A stretch of 64,000 bases of DNA from Oopsacas minuta (Eukaryota > Porifera > Hexactinellida > Lyssacinosida > Leucopsacidae). A program made the position numbers and the translations under genes. Location of the stretch: the NCBI GenBank assembly GCA_024704765.1, contig JAKMXF010000144.1, forward strand, positions 372,001 through 436,000, given 5' to 3'. Shown one piece after another: positions 33,601 to 44,200 of this stretch. Within the stretch, counting starts at the first letter, position 1. Every line of letters starts with the position of its first letter. The notes beneath the pieces are model-generated. The model was not told where the DNA came from. It saw only the letters and a list, made by a program, of their open reading frames with translations, and ran no database searches.

Positions 33601-34788
33601 CATTTTATTTTGCTTTTCATTAGCTATCACTTTAGCTAGGAATGATAGTAGAGCTTGTAAACATTGAATATGCATTGTAGGAAGTAGGAAGACAGTTAGC
33701 AGAACTGCTTTTAATACTAGTTCTTCTCGTAAGTGGAGAGCTTGCCAGAACATGTTACTCGCATACTCAGGTATAAGAGCTGTTGCCTGGCAACTGAGGA
33801 ATGTCTTGAGGAGGCAAGCTACGTCATGAGCTCTGGGGTTAAGTTGCTCAATAGAAACGCCTGATTCAAGTTTTGCCTTAAATAAAATGGAATAATACTC
33901 ATACCATTAATTCGCTAGAATAATACACATCAAACTACAGTAAAATTGTACTAAGAGTGGCCGTTAGGTACAGGTTACACAAGTTTCACATACTTGCATA
34001 GATTTTATCCTAGAAGCAGATCCAGCTATTCGAAAGAGGCCAACTGTTGTAAGACAATTCTCCAGATATTCTAAACATTCTGCCATTATACTAGAGAGAA
34101 ATAACAAGTCAAAATTATATAAATTTGATATATACATTTTGTCAACAACGTATAGTGAATATTTGTTGTTGTTTAGGTGTACAAAGTGAACAAATTTCTA
34201 AATCATCCGGAAACTTGTTTCAACTGCCTTAATGTGTTAATCGATTCCAATGAATCTGAATTTCGCATTTCAAGTTTCTCAAATGTGAATAATAGTTTGG
34301 GTTCTTATGAAATTCGATGCGAACACAGAGTGTTCGCAAGCAGTTCGCATTATGTAAATACTTACTCAGGTATTCGTACACAGAATGTATTATCCTCAAA
34401 CGTAACCTCATAAGGTATAGTGTATTCATACTCTTCTAAGGGTGTTGAGAACTTCTTTAGAGATTTCTAAATGAGAATTAATTATAATATGTAATATATA
34501 TTTGTCAAAGAAATATTATACATTTGTTCCTGTAGAGAATATCTTAGGTTTATTGTGTCCGTGCGTTCCTTTCCAAGTGCGCCACACATCAATACCAAAC
34601 CCCATTGACTTCAACTCTTCACTGGCAATACATGCCAATACTGAGAATCGGTCGTTAGGGAGAACTTCTCGTTTGGAGGGTCTTGCCTTGAGAGGGCGGG
34701 GAATAGAGTCCTCACTAGATTGGGACTTTACACTTAAGGTGGTAGAGTTTAGTGCGGGGAATCTCTTAAGAGTCCTCTGTAGTGTCAT
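30688..34788 (-). CDS. ARHGAP11-like RhoGAP protein, 12 exons
   Basis: Exons 34788-34522, 34466-34366, 34090-33994, 33876-33505, 33440-33305, 33249-33181, 33128-32904, 32849-32365, 32287-32014, 31795-31514, 31445-30973 and 30759-30688 all join in phase to about 950 residues (human ARHGAP11A 1,023). The N terminus (ELKSMGFGIDVW, KIF) precedes a RhoGAP domain: GLFRIAGSASRIKSM with the arginine finger, HDVACLLKTFLS, and NKMSLDSLAIILAPSLF. A long Ser/Thr-Pro-rich tail follows (e.g. NLGIHSSFAKD, SSVKLFENLCRF). ARHGAP11A turns off RhoA in cytokinesis. Two residues that usually stabilise RhoGAP catalysis look replaced (LR of FLR by LS, Asn of NLA by Ser). The last exon is inferred from splice phase. 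Introns hold a tRNA and a MITE. Confidence 0.75.
30797..30947. repeat. MITE, family A (151 bp, Tc1/mariner-like ends)
   Basis: Perfect 16-bp ends TACAGTGTAATCTCCA and TGGAGATTACACTGTA, extending to about 19 bp with one mismatch. The ends begin CAGT next to TA, as in Tc1/mariner elements that duplicate TA. The inside does not code. It lies in the last intron of the ARHGAP11-like gene. A related copy is at 53284-53382. Confidence 0.8.
31882..31953 (-). tRNA. tRNA-Glu (CTC)
   Basis: The minus strand folds as a 72-nt cloverleaf. The acceptor stem is TCCCGAG/CTCGGGA with discriminator G. The D arm contains GTCTAGTGGTTAGGAT (A box) and the anticodon stem CGCGG/CCGCG has loop CTCTCAC, so the anticodon is CTC. 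The T arm is CCGGGTTCGATTCCCGG (B box). The sequence is close to animal tRNA-Glu. A TTTTT run follows within about 10 nt as the Pol III terminator. No intron. It lies in intron 9 of the ARHGAP11-like gene, on the same strand. Confidence 0.97.
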
Positions 34789-35091
34789 GCAGAGAGGACG
34801 CTAATCAGCTGATTTAACGCAGGAAATGAAATATAATAAACTAAACCTGAATAGTTCAAACTATACAGTCAAATATGTCGAGCAGCTGCCATGATGAGAG
34901 TATATTCAATGCTCTAATATATTTCCACTAATTGCTCACAAATGGTAAGGGGTTCCCAGGCCAGCTGGACAATTAGGAATAATCTGTAAGTGAATAGATA
35001 CAAATATAGCCATTCAGAATCAAACAATTTACAACAAGAATAAGTGGAGAGGAAATAGGAAAATCAGGATAATTACACTCATATATTTACA
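34789..35091. other. intergenic, no gene seen
   Basis: About 300 bp between the 5' end of the ARHGAP11-like gene and the 3' end of ML gene 4. It probably holds the promoter of the first and the 3' UTR of the second. Confidence 0.5.
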
Positions 35092-35586
35092 TTAGTTACT
35101 ATTAAACACATAATCCACACATCCAAGAGAGTTGCCATTCTGATCAGTTACAGATACTCTACCTTTACAAGTAATACCCTCTGGGATAGGATAATCCAAA
35201 GGGTATGTGATCTTATGAGAGTAGTTTCCAGCGGATAACGGACACTCACCATCAGCCAATTCCAAGAGATTGCAGAGCCCCATAGTCTTAGATAAGATTT
35301 CTATACCACTCATATAAACAGTTAATGATACACGACCACCTGATACTTCCTCTTGAAGAGTGAAGTCATAATATATAGTGACCTCAGAATTACCGAATGA
35401 AGCACTTAGAGCATTTATAGTAGCCATGGATCCATCGGAGGAGCAATCCGTAAATGAAATTGAATCATCACTCTGAACAGCTGGTATGTATCCTATAAAT
35501 GGTCTCTTAGCATAGTTCCCCCTCATATTTCTACCCAAACAGCTGACTGTCATGAGCGATAGGATGAGCATTGATAAAGTCCACAT
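35092..35586 (-). CDS. secreted ML-domain lipid-recognition protein 4
   Basis: Intronless, 164 residues from the ATG at 35586, chosen because a signal peptide follows at once (MWTLSMLILSLMTVSCLG). The frame is open 26 codons further upstream, but that part lacks a signal peptide. A spacer of about 30 residues precedes the ML domain (SFTDCSSDGSMATINALSAS, LCNLLELADGECPLSAGNYS, KGRVSVTDQNGNSLGCVDYV). The TDQNG..LGC ending closely matches ML genes 2 and 3, so it belongs to the same family, 30 kb away and on the other strand. The NPxPP loop has been lost. Confidence 0.83.
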   Translation of the reverse strand: MWTLSMLILSLMTVSCLGRNMRGNYAKRPFIGYIPAVQSDDSISFTDCSSDGSMATINALSASFGNSEVTIYYDFTLQEEVSGGRVSLTVYMSGIEILSKTMGLCNLLELADGECPLSAGNYSHKITYPLDYPIPEGITCKGRVSVTDQNGNSLGCVDYVFNSN

Positions 35587-36031
35587 AATGGAGAGATGAA
35601 TATGTACACTAATTGAGCAATAATATAGACTCCGTTCAAAGAAGTTATGCAAATAAATTGACAATTAAAATGCGAAAAAAGGCCAGAATAATAACAACAG
35701 TTAGCAATACATTAGTATCAGACTTCATTCCCTCTATATATACCCCTCTACCACTGCGTTATACAGCTGGATAGCTTATTATCTTGAAACCTAACCTATC
35801 GTTATTACGTGAAACCATCTGTTAGCGAAAACAAGTTAGAAGCAAAGTGGACATGGCAGTGGCCTCCCAGAAGGACTACAGATCAATGACTGGTGAGTTC
35901 TAACCGTAGAGTGACCAGTCTTTTGAAGATCAAAGAAATACACAATCAACATATCAAGAAATGTTTACACATATTTAAAATAATCGACAAATGTGATTTT
36001 TTATTATTATTTACGAAATAAGTGAAAATAA
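35587..36031. other. intergenic, no gene seen
   Basis: About 445 bp upstream of ML gene 4 and downstream of UQCC2. A TATATATACCCCTC stretch at 35737-35750 lies about 155 bp upstream of the ML4 ATG, and further short ORFs have no domain. Confidence 0.4.
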
Positions 36032-36508
36032 TCAATTTTTAGCTTTTAACCTAAAAGTGTTTCTAATTCTACCTAAGATAGTTTGTTTCTTTTCTCTCAG
36101 ACCCATTTCATACAGGAATTCTGATAATTCAGGGGTCCCATACTTCTCAGCTACTGCTATCTCATTCCGCTTCCAGAAAGGTTTTTGTCTCTCATTATAC
36201 AATTCTTGTACTACAGTAGATAGAGGAAGATACAGAGAGTTCTCTGGCATTTCTGTGTAAGAGGATTGTCTCTTCCGAAGATATCTCTTCCTGTAGTGAT
36301 CTGTGCGGAGACGTTTCAAGGCTTCTAATTCCCGTCTTGCTAGTGAGAGAGTAGCCGCGTCAGAGAATCGGGAGTCCAGCTGTTTGATGAAATTAGTCCT
36401 CAAATGGTAACCAAGGTCCCTACCCTCTCGGAATGCAACAACTGGCCAAGTAGTACAGATATCTCGTATACGATTGACAGTAACTGATAATATGCTTGAT
36501 CGGGACAT
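36032..36508 (-). CDS. UQCC2: ubiquinol-cytochrome c reductase assembly factor 2 homologue
   Basis: Intronless, 158 residues. The N-terminal half matches UQCC2/MNF1: TWPVVAFREGRDLGYHLR (human WPVDETKRGRDLGAYLR) and ALKRLRTDHYRKRYLRK (human SLARLHSNYYKHKYPR). The C-terminal half is longer than in mammals (human 126 residues). UQCC2 works with UQCC1 in the mitochondrial matrix to help cytochrome b translation and complex III assembly. A basic, hydroxylated N terminus could target mitochondria. The match covers about 60 residues, so the call is probable. Confidence 0.72.
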   Translation of the reverse strand: MSRSSILSVTVNRIRDICTTWPVVAFREGRDLGYHLRTNFIKQLDSRFSDAATLSLARRELEALKRLRTDHYRKRYLRKRQSSYTEMPENSLYLPLSTVVQELYNERQKPFWKRNEIAVAEKYGTPELSEFLYEMGLREKKQTILGRIRNTFRLKAKN

Positions 36509-36728
36509 CTATAACAGAATTATATTGAGTAATGTATTTCTATTAACAAGACAGCTGGTCTGCAAAATATACTTGTATAGCATAACATAACTGCAAGAAT
36601 TTGTGAATCTGGACTTTATCGATATGGAAACGGTAATTTCCTTTGGTATTACAAATTAGGACAGAACAGAAAGTACACAATAGCAACTGATATAATAAAA
36701 TAAAATAAGACGTATATTAATTCGATAA

Positions 36729-37784
36729 TTATATAACTTTAGAATGTCTATTATCAACAATTAATCTTGCATGTTCTGAGAGATTTGAATGAATAGAATG
36801 TTCATGTTGATAATCTGTAGCTCCTTGATATACGTCATACTCTTCCATTTGAGGGACTTTACGACAACAAGTAGACACATGAACCTTCAAATTTGACCAT
36901 TTTAGCTCTTTTATAGTTTGCGTGTCGAGTGCAAAAACAAGAGCCAGACACAGACCGAGCAGAGGAGAAGACACCGCTTGGAGTAGCGCAAGTATAAATA
37001 TGGGATGTTTAGGTACAATAGCGTCCTGGATACGGTTAACAAGTGGAAATAGATTCAACAGCAAATACACACAGGGATATTTCATGAGAGGATAAATCTC
37101 CTTCTTCAGAAGCTCTCTCTGTATACTGCTGTATGGATTAGTTGGATCATAAGAGCGTATATGCATCGTAACACGACAAATAATCATTAGATATACTGCA
37201 AACATTAGGAATACAATGATATATGTGGGGATATACCATGTGACGAAACGGAAAACTTTTTCAAGGACAGTTTCGTTATCAATCCAACACCATAGGCCAG
37301 CTGGTCCGTATGAGTCATTTATAAAAGGTAGACAAGCAAAGAACAAAGGAACGACGAAAGACACGGATAAATAAAACACCTCAAACCATCGGTTAGTCGG
37401 TCGCATAAATACGACATTCCAGGTCAAATTAGCAGTTATATTACACATCCATACTACAACCATCCAGTCGAAAAACTGCAGCCAAGCACCTTGAAACGTA
37501 CAAAAGAATCCTTCAGTCAAATCATATTTACCAATCGTATATCCTATACCGTCAAAAAGCGCAGAAATGGTTAGATACAGGATAAGACGCTGCACCAACA
37601 GTGTATATCTTTTCAATAGGAAAATAAGCAGAATAACGAATATGGTCCCGATAATGGAAACAATGCCTAAGCTCCTTCGTACGTTTATTAGAATCATACA
37701 ATAATAATCACTGCCATATGTGCAGTTGGTGCGAGTAGTAGAGTTTTCTAGAGCAAGTGGAGTAGTGTTTGACGACACAATCAT
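36729..37784 (-). CDS. seven-transmembrane receptor, cAMP-receptor/GPR157-like
   Basis: Intronless, 351 residues. A short N-terminal ectodomain with several N-glycosylation sites (NTT, NST, NCT) is followed by seven hydrophobic segments: about residues 38-58, 68-88, 105-130, 137-155, 185-207, 235-255 and 265-290. The C-terminal tail is Ser/Tyr-rich. The second extracellular loop has GLWCWIDNE; the WCWI motif and the general layout fit the class of Dictyostelium cAMP receptors and animal GPR157. A Cys in the third-helix region (FFCTFQGAW) can pair with the loop Cys. No DRY motif is seen, which excludes a classic rhodopsin-type receptor. The ligand is unknown. It is divergent from MRM2, with about 300 bp between. 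Confidence 0.75.
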   Translation of the reverse strand: MIVSSNTTPLALENSTTRTNCTYGSDYYCMILINVRRSLGIVSIIGTIFVILLIFLLKRYTLLVQRLILYLTISALFDGIGYTIGKYDLTEGFFCTFQGAWLQFFDWMVVVWMCNITANLTWNVVFMRPTNRWFEVFYLSVSFVVPLFFACLPFINDSYGPAGLWCWIDNETVLEKVFRFVTWYIPTYIIVFLMFAVYLMIICRVTMHIRSYDPTNPYSSIQRELLKKEIYPLMKYPCVYLLLNLFPLVNRIQDAIVPKHPIFILALLQAVSSPLLGLCLALVFALDTQTIKELKWSNLKVHVSTCCRKVPQMEEYDVYQGATDYQHEHSIHSNLSEHARLIVDNRHSKVI

Positions 37785-38091
37785 CCTAAAAATATAGTGA
37801 AATAATTATATAACATATTTATACTACCAGCTATATGCTAGCAAATCACGAATGAGTTGTTTTTATTAACGTGTGAAAGTTAATCGAGCGCGTGATATGA
37901 CGAGATATAATTAATTATTTAGTGTATTTACACTACTTAGTATAATGTTGGATAACAGGGCTAACCTGAATTTTGACACTCCCTATCTCCAATGCGCCTC
38001 ATCAGTCCGCACATTCCAAATTACCCATAACAGTATATAAATATTCACACAATTGCAATATAGAATAATCACCAAATATTATATCCTAAAC

Positions 38092-38778
38092 ATGTCCCGT
38101 ATGAGAATTATTCACACGTCAGCTATAAATACAGCTTATAGAACCCCGTGGGCAAGAGAGCATCTAGAAGACTACTACGTTAAGCTAGCTCATAAGGACG
38201 GCTACAGATGTAGAAGTGCTTATAAATTGCTAGAATTGCAGCAAAGATTTCATCTACTCAAACCAAATATATCAGTGATAGATCTAGGAGCTAGCCCTGG
38301 ATCATGGTCTCAAGTAGCAGCTGATATTATCTTCAAAACACACAGGCAATTAAACAACACCCTGATTGCAGTAGACATACAACCTATCGACCATATCAAT
38401 AACGTAACAGTACTAAGTGGACATGACATGACACTAGACACAACTCGTGACAAAATCAAGTCACTGTTACCCTCAGGAGTTGAAGTTGTTATGAGTGACA
38501 TGGCGCCTAGTCCTACTGGTATTAAAGACATTGACAACCATAAGATCATAGAGTTATGCCGGATTGCTATGTCACTAGCTAAAGACGTGTTAGTGGATGA
38601 TGGCGCATTTGTGTGTAAAGTATGGCAGAGTAGTTTATCGGATAAATTACAGAAAGAACTCTCTGATAGCTTCAAGAGTACTCAATTAGTTACAACTAAA
38701 GCTACGAAGAAGGGATCAAGGGAGAAGTATATTGTTAGTAGAGGTTTCAAAGTTCTGGGAAGAGGTAAATATCTGTAA
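38092..38778 (+). CDS. MRM2: mitochondrial rRNA 2'-O-methyltransferase (FtsJ/RrmJ family)
   Basis: Intronless. I start at the ATG at 38092 (228 residues); an in-frame ATG at 38053 would add 13 residues. The RrmJ fold has the SAM motif VIDLGASPGSWSQVA, SDMAPSPTGIKDID and FVCKVWQ, and ends with KKGSREKYIVSRGF. The K-D-K-E catalytic tetrad is complete (SAYKL, SDMAP, CKVW, REKY). MRM2 methylates the A-loop uridine of the mitochondrial large-subunit rRNA. A basic N terminus with HTSAINTAYRTPW agrees with import to mitochondria. Confidence 0.9.
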   Translation: MSRMRIIHTSAINTAYRTPWAREHLEDYYVKLAHKDGYRCRSAYKLLELQQRFHLLKPNISVIDLGASPGSWSQVAADIIFKTHRQLNNTLIAVDIQPIDHINNVTVLSGHDMTLDTTRDKIKSLLPSGVEVVMSDMAPSPTGIKDIDNHKIIELCRIAMSLAKDVLVDDGAFVCKVWQSSLSDKLQKELSDSFKSTQLVTTKATKKGSREKYIVSRGFKVLGRGKYL

Positions 38779-39024
38779 TTATATTAACAAGCAAGCTTCG
38801 CTTTCTTGCTGATGACAATGAAAGTATGAGAAATGGAAATATATTAAGGAAGACAAGATGAGGTTTCTAAATATCTAATTATTCAAATTCACATATTCAA
38901 TGATTTGGTCAGAAACCTGGGCAAGAAGAAAATTTAATAAATATTCGTTTCGCATCACCTTACATTCAATACAAAATAAACAACTCGAAAATAAATATAT
39001 TCAATCGTGTAAACAAAAACAAAA

Positions 39025-40434
39025 TTAGTTGATGGCTGTATTGTGCTGTAAGAGAGATCTATTCTCTTCATAAGCTATGCCCTTGAGTCTTCTTTTCTTG
39101 TAATATTCATATATCATGAGTAATAACACGACACAACACGGTATAACAGATGTAGCACTGATTATAAAGAAGCAGTAAGAAGCGTTTATTTTTCTAAGCG
39201 TAGGATAAAGAGCATTGAAAAATAAAGTACTAAATACTGTAGAGATACAATTCACAATCTCGATTATAGTCAGCATACTACCTTGTTCAGTAGAGACGAC
39301 TAGTTTAGACAGCCCAGATCGAATAGAAGGTACCCCTAAAGATGTGAGGAATCCACTCACAGGGACGACACCCAACAGCCACCACGTAGAGCTAGACACA
39401 CCAATAATCCCGAATGCAATAGCATTGTCAATAGCGCCGATTAGCAACAAAGCTAGATCGGGTACCCCACATAATATCAATAGTGGGAGAACAATGTAAA
39501 TACCAATCGTCATGCTAAAGTTACGTAACCCGAAGTAATACCCCTGGTAGATAGGGCCCCAGCATATAGGAGGCGCTAACACATACAGAGCGAATATACT
39601 ACGGTTTGATGCTATATCCTCAATGAAAAATATATATGCTACCACGAATACAATGAACCTATATCTGTTCTTATTATGCTTAAACAAACGGAGAGGAGTT
39701 AGTGATTTTGCTAGCAAATATTTAATATCAAAAGTGATATCCTTTTCTGTTTGTTTCTGGTGAAGAGTCTCTGGGATATATCTAGTATAGCAGAGAATCA
39801 AAGACCAGATAAATACAATAAACGCAAAGCAGCCTAAGAACCCCATAGAATCAATAATTAATCCACTCAGAAGGTTAGAAGCTAACGCACCTATTATAAA
39901 CGCGGATTCAAATATCCCCATTCTAAGCGTTCTATACTTCTCGCTGGATATATCCAAACACATAGCTACTATGCCCAAATATATGACAGAGCGATTACCA
40001 AATATTCCATCAATAATACTCGGTAATAATATAAAGAATGGATGTAATGAGAATATATCTATCATACAGAAACACATTAGTGAAATGATTGAAGCAAATA
40101 AGGCTGTTAGTATTATGACCTTTCTACCAAGTAAATCAGACAATGGGCCAGTAATAAATATAGCAGGAATAGCTAGAGATGAGTATAGGACCTGTGAGAG
40201 TAACAAGAGGTATGATGAGTATGCTTCTATCTGATCTACGGTGTTGTTAAGATTACAGTAAAATTTTGTTTTACTCAGCGTGAATGTACAGTTATCACCA
40301 TTAAGATAACGACAACTGAGATAATAACTGTAGTTAGGTAGGGCAGCATGGTATATGTATAATCCGAAGTTGTATATCAATATGATTAACTCAGGGGGAG
40401 GTGTCAATGTCCAGCTATTCAATATTTGTATCAT
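39025..40434 (-). CDS. major facilitator transporter, SLC46-like
   Basis: Intronless, about 469 residues with 12 predicted membrane helices and a central cytosolic loop (CYTRYIPETLHQKQTEK...). MFS signatures are GPLSDLLGRKVIIL between helices 2 and 3, the glycine-rich IGALASNLLSGLIIDSMGFLG, and SKLVVSTEQGSMLTIIE, which matches the SLC46 pattern. The first extracellular loop has cysteines and N-glycosylation sites (CNLNNT). SLC46 members carry folates, bile-derived or bacterial muropeptides and similar anions; the substrate here is unknown. The frame opens further to 40482, but those codons come from a family B repeat and lack an ATG; the first ATG is at 40434. Confidence 0.8.
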   Translation of the reverse strand: MIQILNSWTLTPPPELIILIYNFGLYIYHAALPNYSYYLSCRYLNGDNCTFTLSKTKFYCNLNNTVDQIEAYSSYLLLLSQVLYSSLAIPAIFITGPLSDLLGRKVIILTALFASIISLMCFCMIDIFSLHPFFILLPSIIDGIFGNRSVIYLGIVAMCLDISSEKYRTLRMGIFESAFIIGALASNLLSGLIIDSMGFLGCFAFIVFIWSLILCYTRYIPETLHQKQTEKDITFDIKYLLAKSLTPLRLFKHNKNRYRFIVFVVAYIFFIEDIASNRSIFALYVLAPPICWGPIYQGYYFGLRNFSMTIGIYIVLPLLILCGVPDLALLLIGAIDNAIAFGIIGVSSSTWWLLGVVPVSGFLTSLGVPSIRSGLSKLVVSTEQGSMLTIIEIVNCISTVFSTLFFNALYPTLRKINASYCFFIISATSVIPCCVVLLLMIYEYYKKRRLKGIAYEENRSLLQHNTAIN

Positions 40435-40478
40435 GCTAGAGAAATTGGAAATAGCTGCAACATTTAAAGTAGGTACAG

Positions 40479-40565
40479 TCAACTCAAGTTATATCGCACA
40501 CGGAATATCCGCTTCTTTCGAAGTATTTATGGCGGTCCCTTGAGCTTCGATATAATGGTAGTTTA
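40479..40565. repeat. MITE-like element, family B (87 bp)
   Basis: Left end TCAACTCAAGTTATATCGC and right end CTTCGATATAATGGTAGTTTA, with the inner GGTCCCTTGAGCTTCGATAT shared with the copies at 3280 and 45057. It lies directly upstream of the SLC46-like start codon, so it probably forms part of the 5' UTR or promoter. Confidence 0.6.
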
Positions 40566-40690
40566 ACCGTAATAATAATATTCATTCAACTTTTGAATAA
40601 TTTCCAATGATCATATATATCAATACAATATACGCGTTAAATATTAGTGATAAGGAGGTGGTGGATAGAATAATGAATCAAAAATTTTAT

Positions 40691-41110
40691 TCACATAATC
40701 CCTGGTTTCTGTGTGTCACAATTTAACACTTCCAAATCGTTCCTGAAATGTTCCAGCTCAGATTTAAGTTCTGACACATGGTTGAGGGTATTGAACAGTA
40801 TTTGTAGTTTAGTTTGTATTACTTCACTGGTAGCTTGTGATTTGCTTAAAATAAACTTTTCTATTCGTGCAAATGATGACGTAGTATGGTTATCTAGTTC
40901 AGTCTTCAGCTCGGAGAGGATGGTCGCGTCCCTCTGTCTCTTGGCGTTAATTTCCTGGATCAGCTGACGAGCACATTCCTGAAGGCTCTCTAAAGATGAC
41001 ATGTGGGGTATAGGTTCATTATCTTGTGACAAGATGCCGTTAGTTAAAGTGACAGAGGGCGACACATTTGTGGCAGCTACGGTGGTTGATTGTGTATTAT
41101 CTTGAGACAT
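40691..41110 (-). CDS. SYCE2: synaptonemal complex central element protein 2 homologue
   Basis: Intronless, 139 residues. After a Ser/Thr-rich start the rest is one coiled coil: SLQECARQLIQEINAKRQRD followed by ATILSELKTEL, a later helix around QTKLQILFNTLNHVSELKSEL, and a short tail. The pattern matches SYCE2 (human ILQKRAQELIENINKSRQKD, then ISHLETELKQV). SYCE2 forms fibres with TEX12 in the central element and holds homologous chromosomes together in meiosis. Recognition rests on about 90 residues of coiled coil, where false matches occur, but the R-x-L-I-x-x-I-N-x-x-R-Q-x-D run is specific. Confidence 0.7.
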   Translation of the reverse strand: MSQDNTQSTTVAATNVSPSVTLTNGILSQDNEPIPHMSSLESLQECARQLIQEINAKRQRDATILSELKTELDNHTTSSFARIEKFILSKSQATSEVIQTKLQILFNTLNHVSELKSELEHFRNDLEVLNCDTQKPGIM

Positions 41111-41252
41111 TTACTGAATAACCTAATTAGAAAATTTCATTGAAATCAACAGTAAAAGTATTCACCCAAATTTCAATATTTTTCTATGTTTGTAATGCAT
41201 CTACTATATTTACCCAATCAACAAGAGGATATAACCATATATCATCCAATTA

Positions 41253-44200
41253 TTATTTCAAAACAATTTCCATAATCATCTGATTAAAAATCTCAAAAAT
41301 CTCATCGGTTACAGTCTGTGGATATTTCATAATCTGTTGAATACAGCTGCGACGTAACGATGTACAGATATCTCTGAAGATATAGCGACAAATCTTATTG
41401 GCTAACAAACACCAGTGAAACTCAATTGACAATACCAATAGTGCAACTGCGTTGTTAGGACTGATATGTCTGCCGAGGGAAGTTGTCACCTTGGTTTTAT
41501 AATTCATAATTAAAATATCAGTGGTGAAGAATAGAGATAAGAGATGTAGGAATTTTGTGAATAGATTTGACGAGCTAGTGGAAGAAGGATCATGATAACC
41601 TGGGAATATACTGGATTGGTCTTGTGTAGCTTTAAAAACATCTTTCAAAAGAATATTCATTGAAGGAGACAGTGATGTAGCATGATCTGTTAGAAAATTA
41701 ATATGTTTCAGTTGTATATCATTAGGATTCTGGAAATCTGTATTCTGATCTTGATCATGTGGCCATAACATATTCGAGATCGTAGGACACGAATAATCAC
41801 AGTAGTAAATCTGATGGATGATTGACTCAAAAATGAAAGCAGGGACAAGTGTGAAAGCGACACATGAACCACTAGAAGTGGCACGAGCCCATCTTATCAT
41901 AGCTCCCAATACATCTGAACTAGCTTCTATCTTATCCACATGTACTCGAAACGATTTATTTTCAACACAAAACTCAAAATCAAAATCTTTCTCATTGAAT
42001 TTTGAATAGAAACAAACGTTTGAGTTCTGTTCAGTAAAAACAGTTAAGTCATTAGAATCTAGGAGAGAAGCTTCTGTGTCTATATGAGGCCGTTTAGCCG
42101 GTGGACAATACTCAATGCTACCTACTTCAGGACGAATAGCTCTATTCAATTTATACTGACGTCTAGCTGATGAATCATATGAATAATCTTCATCACTTAG
42201 AGCACCAGAGCTAAGCTCACTACCTGAATCATCCATGTATTTAGACGGAGAGCGTGAGTACCATTGACTAGGCGTAGAGTTCATATAAGCTGTGTTATAG
42301 TCATGAGGGGGTGAATACGAGGATGGAGACTGAGAAGGAGGAGAGGTAGGAGAGAGACAGAGTCTATGGGGTAAGTCTGTTGGTATAGGTTTGTGTAGAA
42401 CTTCACATAGGTAGCTGAATGCTTTAATTGACTGCTGGAACTGTTCCTCATCAACTGGGTCAGATAGAATATTAATTAGAGAAGATACAGTCCCTGTGAA
42501 GTCATGGAAGAAACGTCTTTTGTGAGTTCTAAAATTTCACAATGAATAAATTCTGTAAAGTAAATTTTAGGAAATAACTCACCTGAATAAATATGGCAGA
42601 GATAGAACACAAGTTGTTCTCTCAACAGCTGATCCTTTCAGCATACTATTAATAACCCCCATTCCATACGGAGTCTCAGCTGTTCTGGTTATCTTATCCA
42701 TAAGATTGTACTCCTCTGTGGGTGCATACACCGGGCAATTACTCATATCAAGCTTGGATATGCCAATATATCCGGGAGGAAGGCTCTCAGCATGTATACA
42801 CAGTTCATAGAACAACGGAATGTTACCGTATCGTAGAAGCTTCTCAAAACAAGCATTATCTTGAGAAATACGCTGTAGTATCTTAACACACTTAAAGTGT
42901 GGATTACGAGAAACTAAGATGTATAGGATGAGAGCACGGAATATATCTGAAGAAGCTAGGTAGATGAGACAACTCTTTATGTGACTGATTCTGCAGGAAA
43001 ATACATATCGAAGTTAGGCAGAAACATTAGTAAGGTTATCATTAAGACTTTGCATAGTGAATTAATGGTACGACGAATTGTCCAGAGACACATATTCTCG
43101 GGAAGAAGGCACTCTAACCTACATTTTTGCAATTTTAAGCATATATAACAGATTCATAGTTTTCGAGATATGGCCATACAAGGTGGTTGATCCGCAATCA
43201 ATTGTGGTTATAAGATTTGACGTGGATTAGGGAGGTGTAACAAATCCCTGTAATTTCCTAGTATTACTCGTGTATGCATCAATGAGTATAATAAGTACTA
43301 ACTTAGATAGTAGATGTAATAGATGACATTCCATCCAGCTGATCAGAGATTGAGTATTACCAGCACCATCTGAGCTATCAGCTGATTGAATGAATGAGTC
43401 TGAAGCTAGGAAAGATAACTCATTCATTTGCATGTTTGTAGGGATGTGTATCTCTGTGGAAGAACTATCCTGTTCTGTATCTTCAGAGCTTGCCTTAATG
43501 GCCTCATTTATCCTAAATACAAGTGTTGAGAGGATGTTAAGAGAAAATAAATACAGTGCATGCAGGTTATAAGAACCCCCATATGAGTAGCAATAGATAT
43601 TCTTATAACCAGCTTATACTATATTAGTGGACAGGGTATACTTACTGTTGTAAGAGGTGAGTGAGTGTGTCTACGAGTTTTAATTGCTTAACCATGAAAA
43701 CAAACGATTCTTCATCATAATAGTAATGATTGATTGTGTGTAGTAGTTGTATTTTAGTTTTAACCGAATTGACCTCTTTCAAGACATCAATAATAAACTG
43801 TAACGCATTTGATAGTTTTATGTGTTGTCTGTTACTCGGATCATTACTACAACCTGACATTATATCAATCAAGTGTTGAGGCATTTCATTTGGAGGATAT
43901 GAACTCAGTTTGCTTAACAACAATTGTATCCCTCCTGCATTACCTATACTAGCACGTGTCTCACTAGAATTATTAAATTCCAGGAAACACTCCCAGGCAA
44001 CCGAACTGATTTGAGAGTTCTTGCTTTGACAGAGTTCTATAACTTTATAAACACCTCCATGAGAATTGAAACTAGAAGCGAGAATATCTTTTTTGTGACG
44101 TAGAATGTTTGTAAATATCTTCAGCACCTGAAGACAAGTAGAGAGTCATAAATATAACAAAATAAACAATAACAAGTGCTGTCTCTTGCTAACGTTAGAT

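Noticed and set aside
34229-34429. Separate small genes at 34177-34429
   Set aside because: They overlap ARHGAP11-like exon 2 and its intron in wrong frames; exon 2 is fixed by splice phase.
40435-40482. Upstream extension of the SLC46-like frame (TVPTLNVAAISNFSS)
   Set aside because: It has no ATG, and its first part reads through a family B repeat; the first ATG is at 40434.
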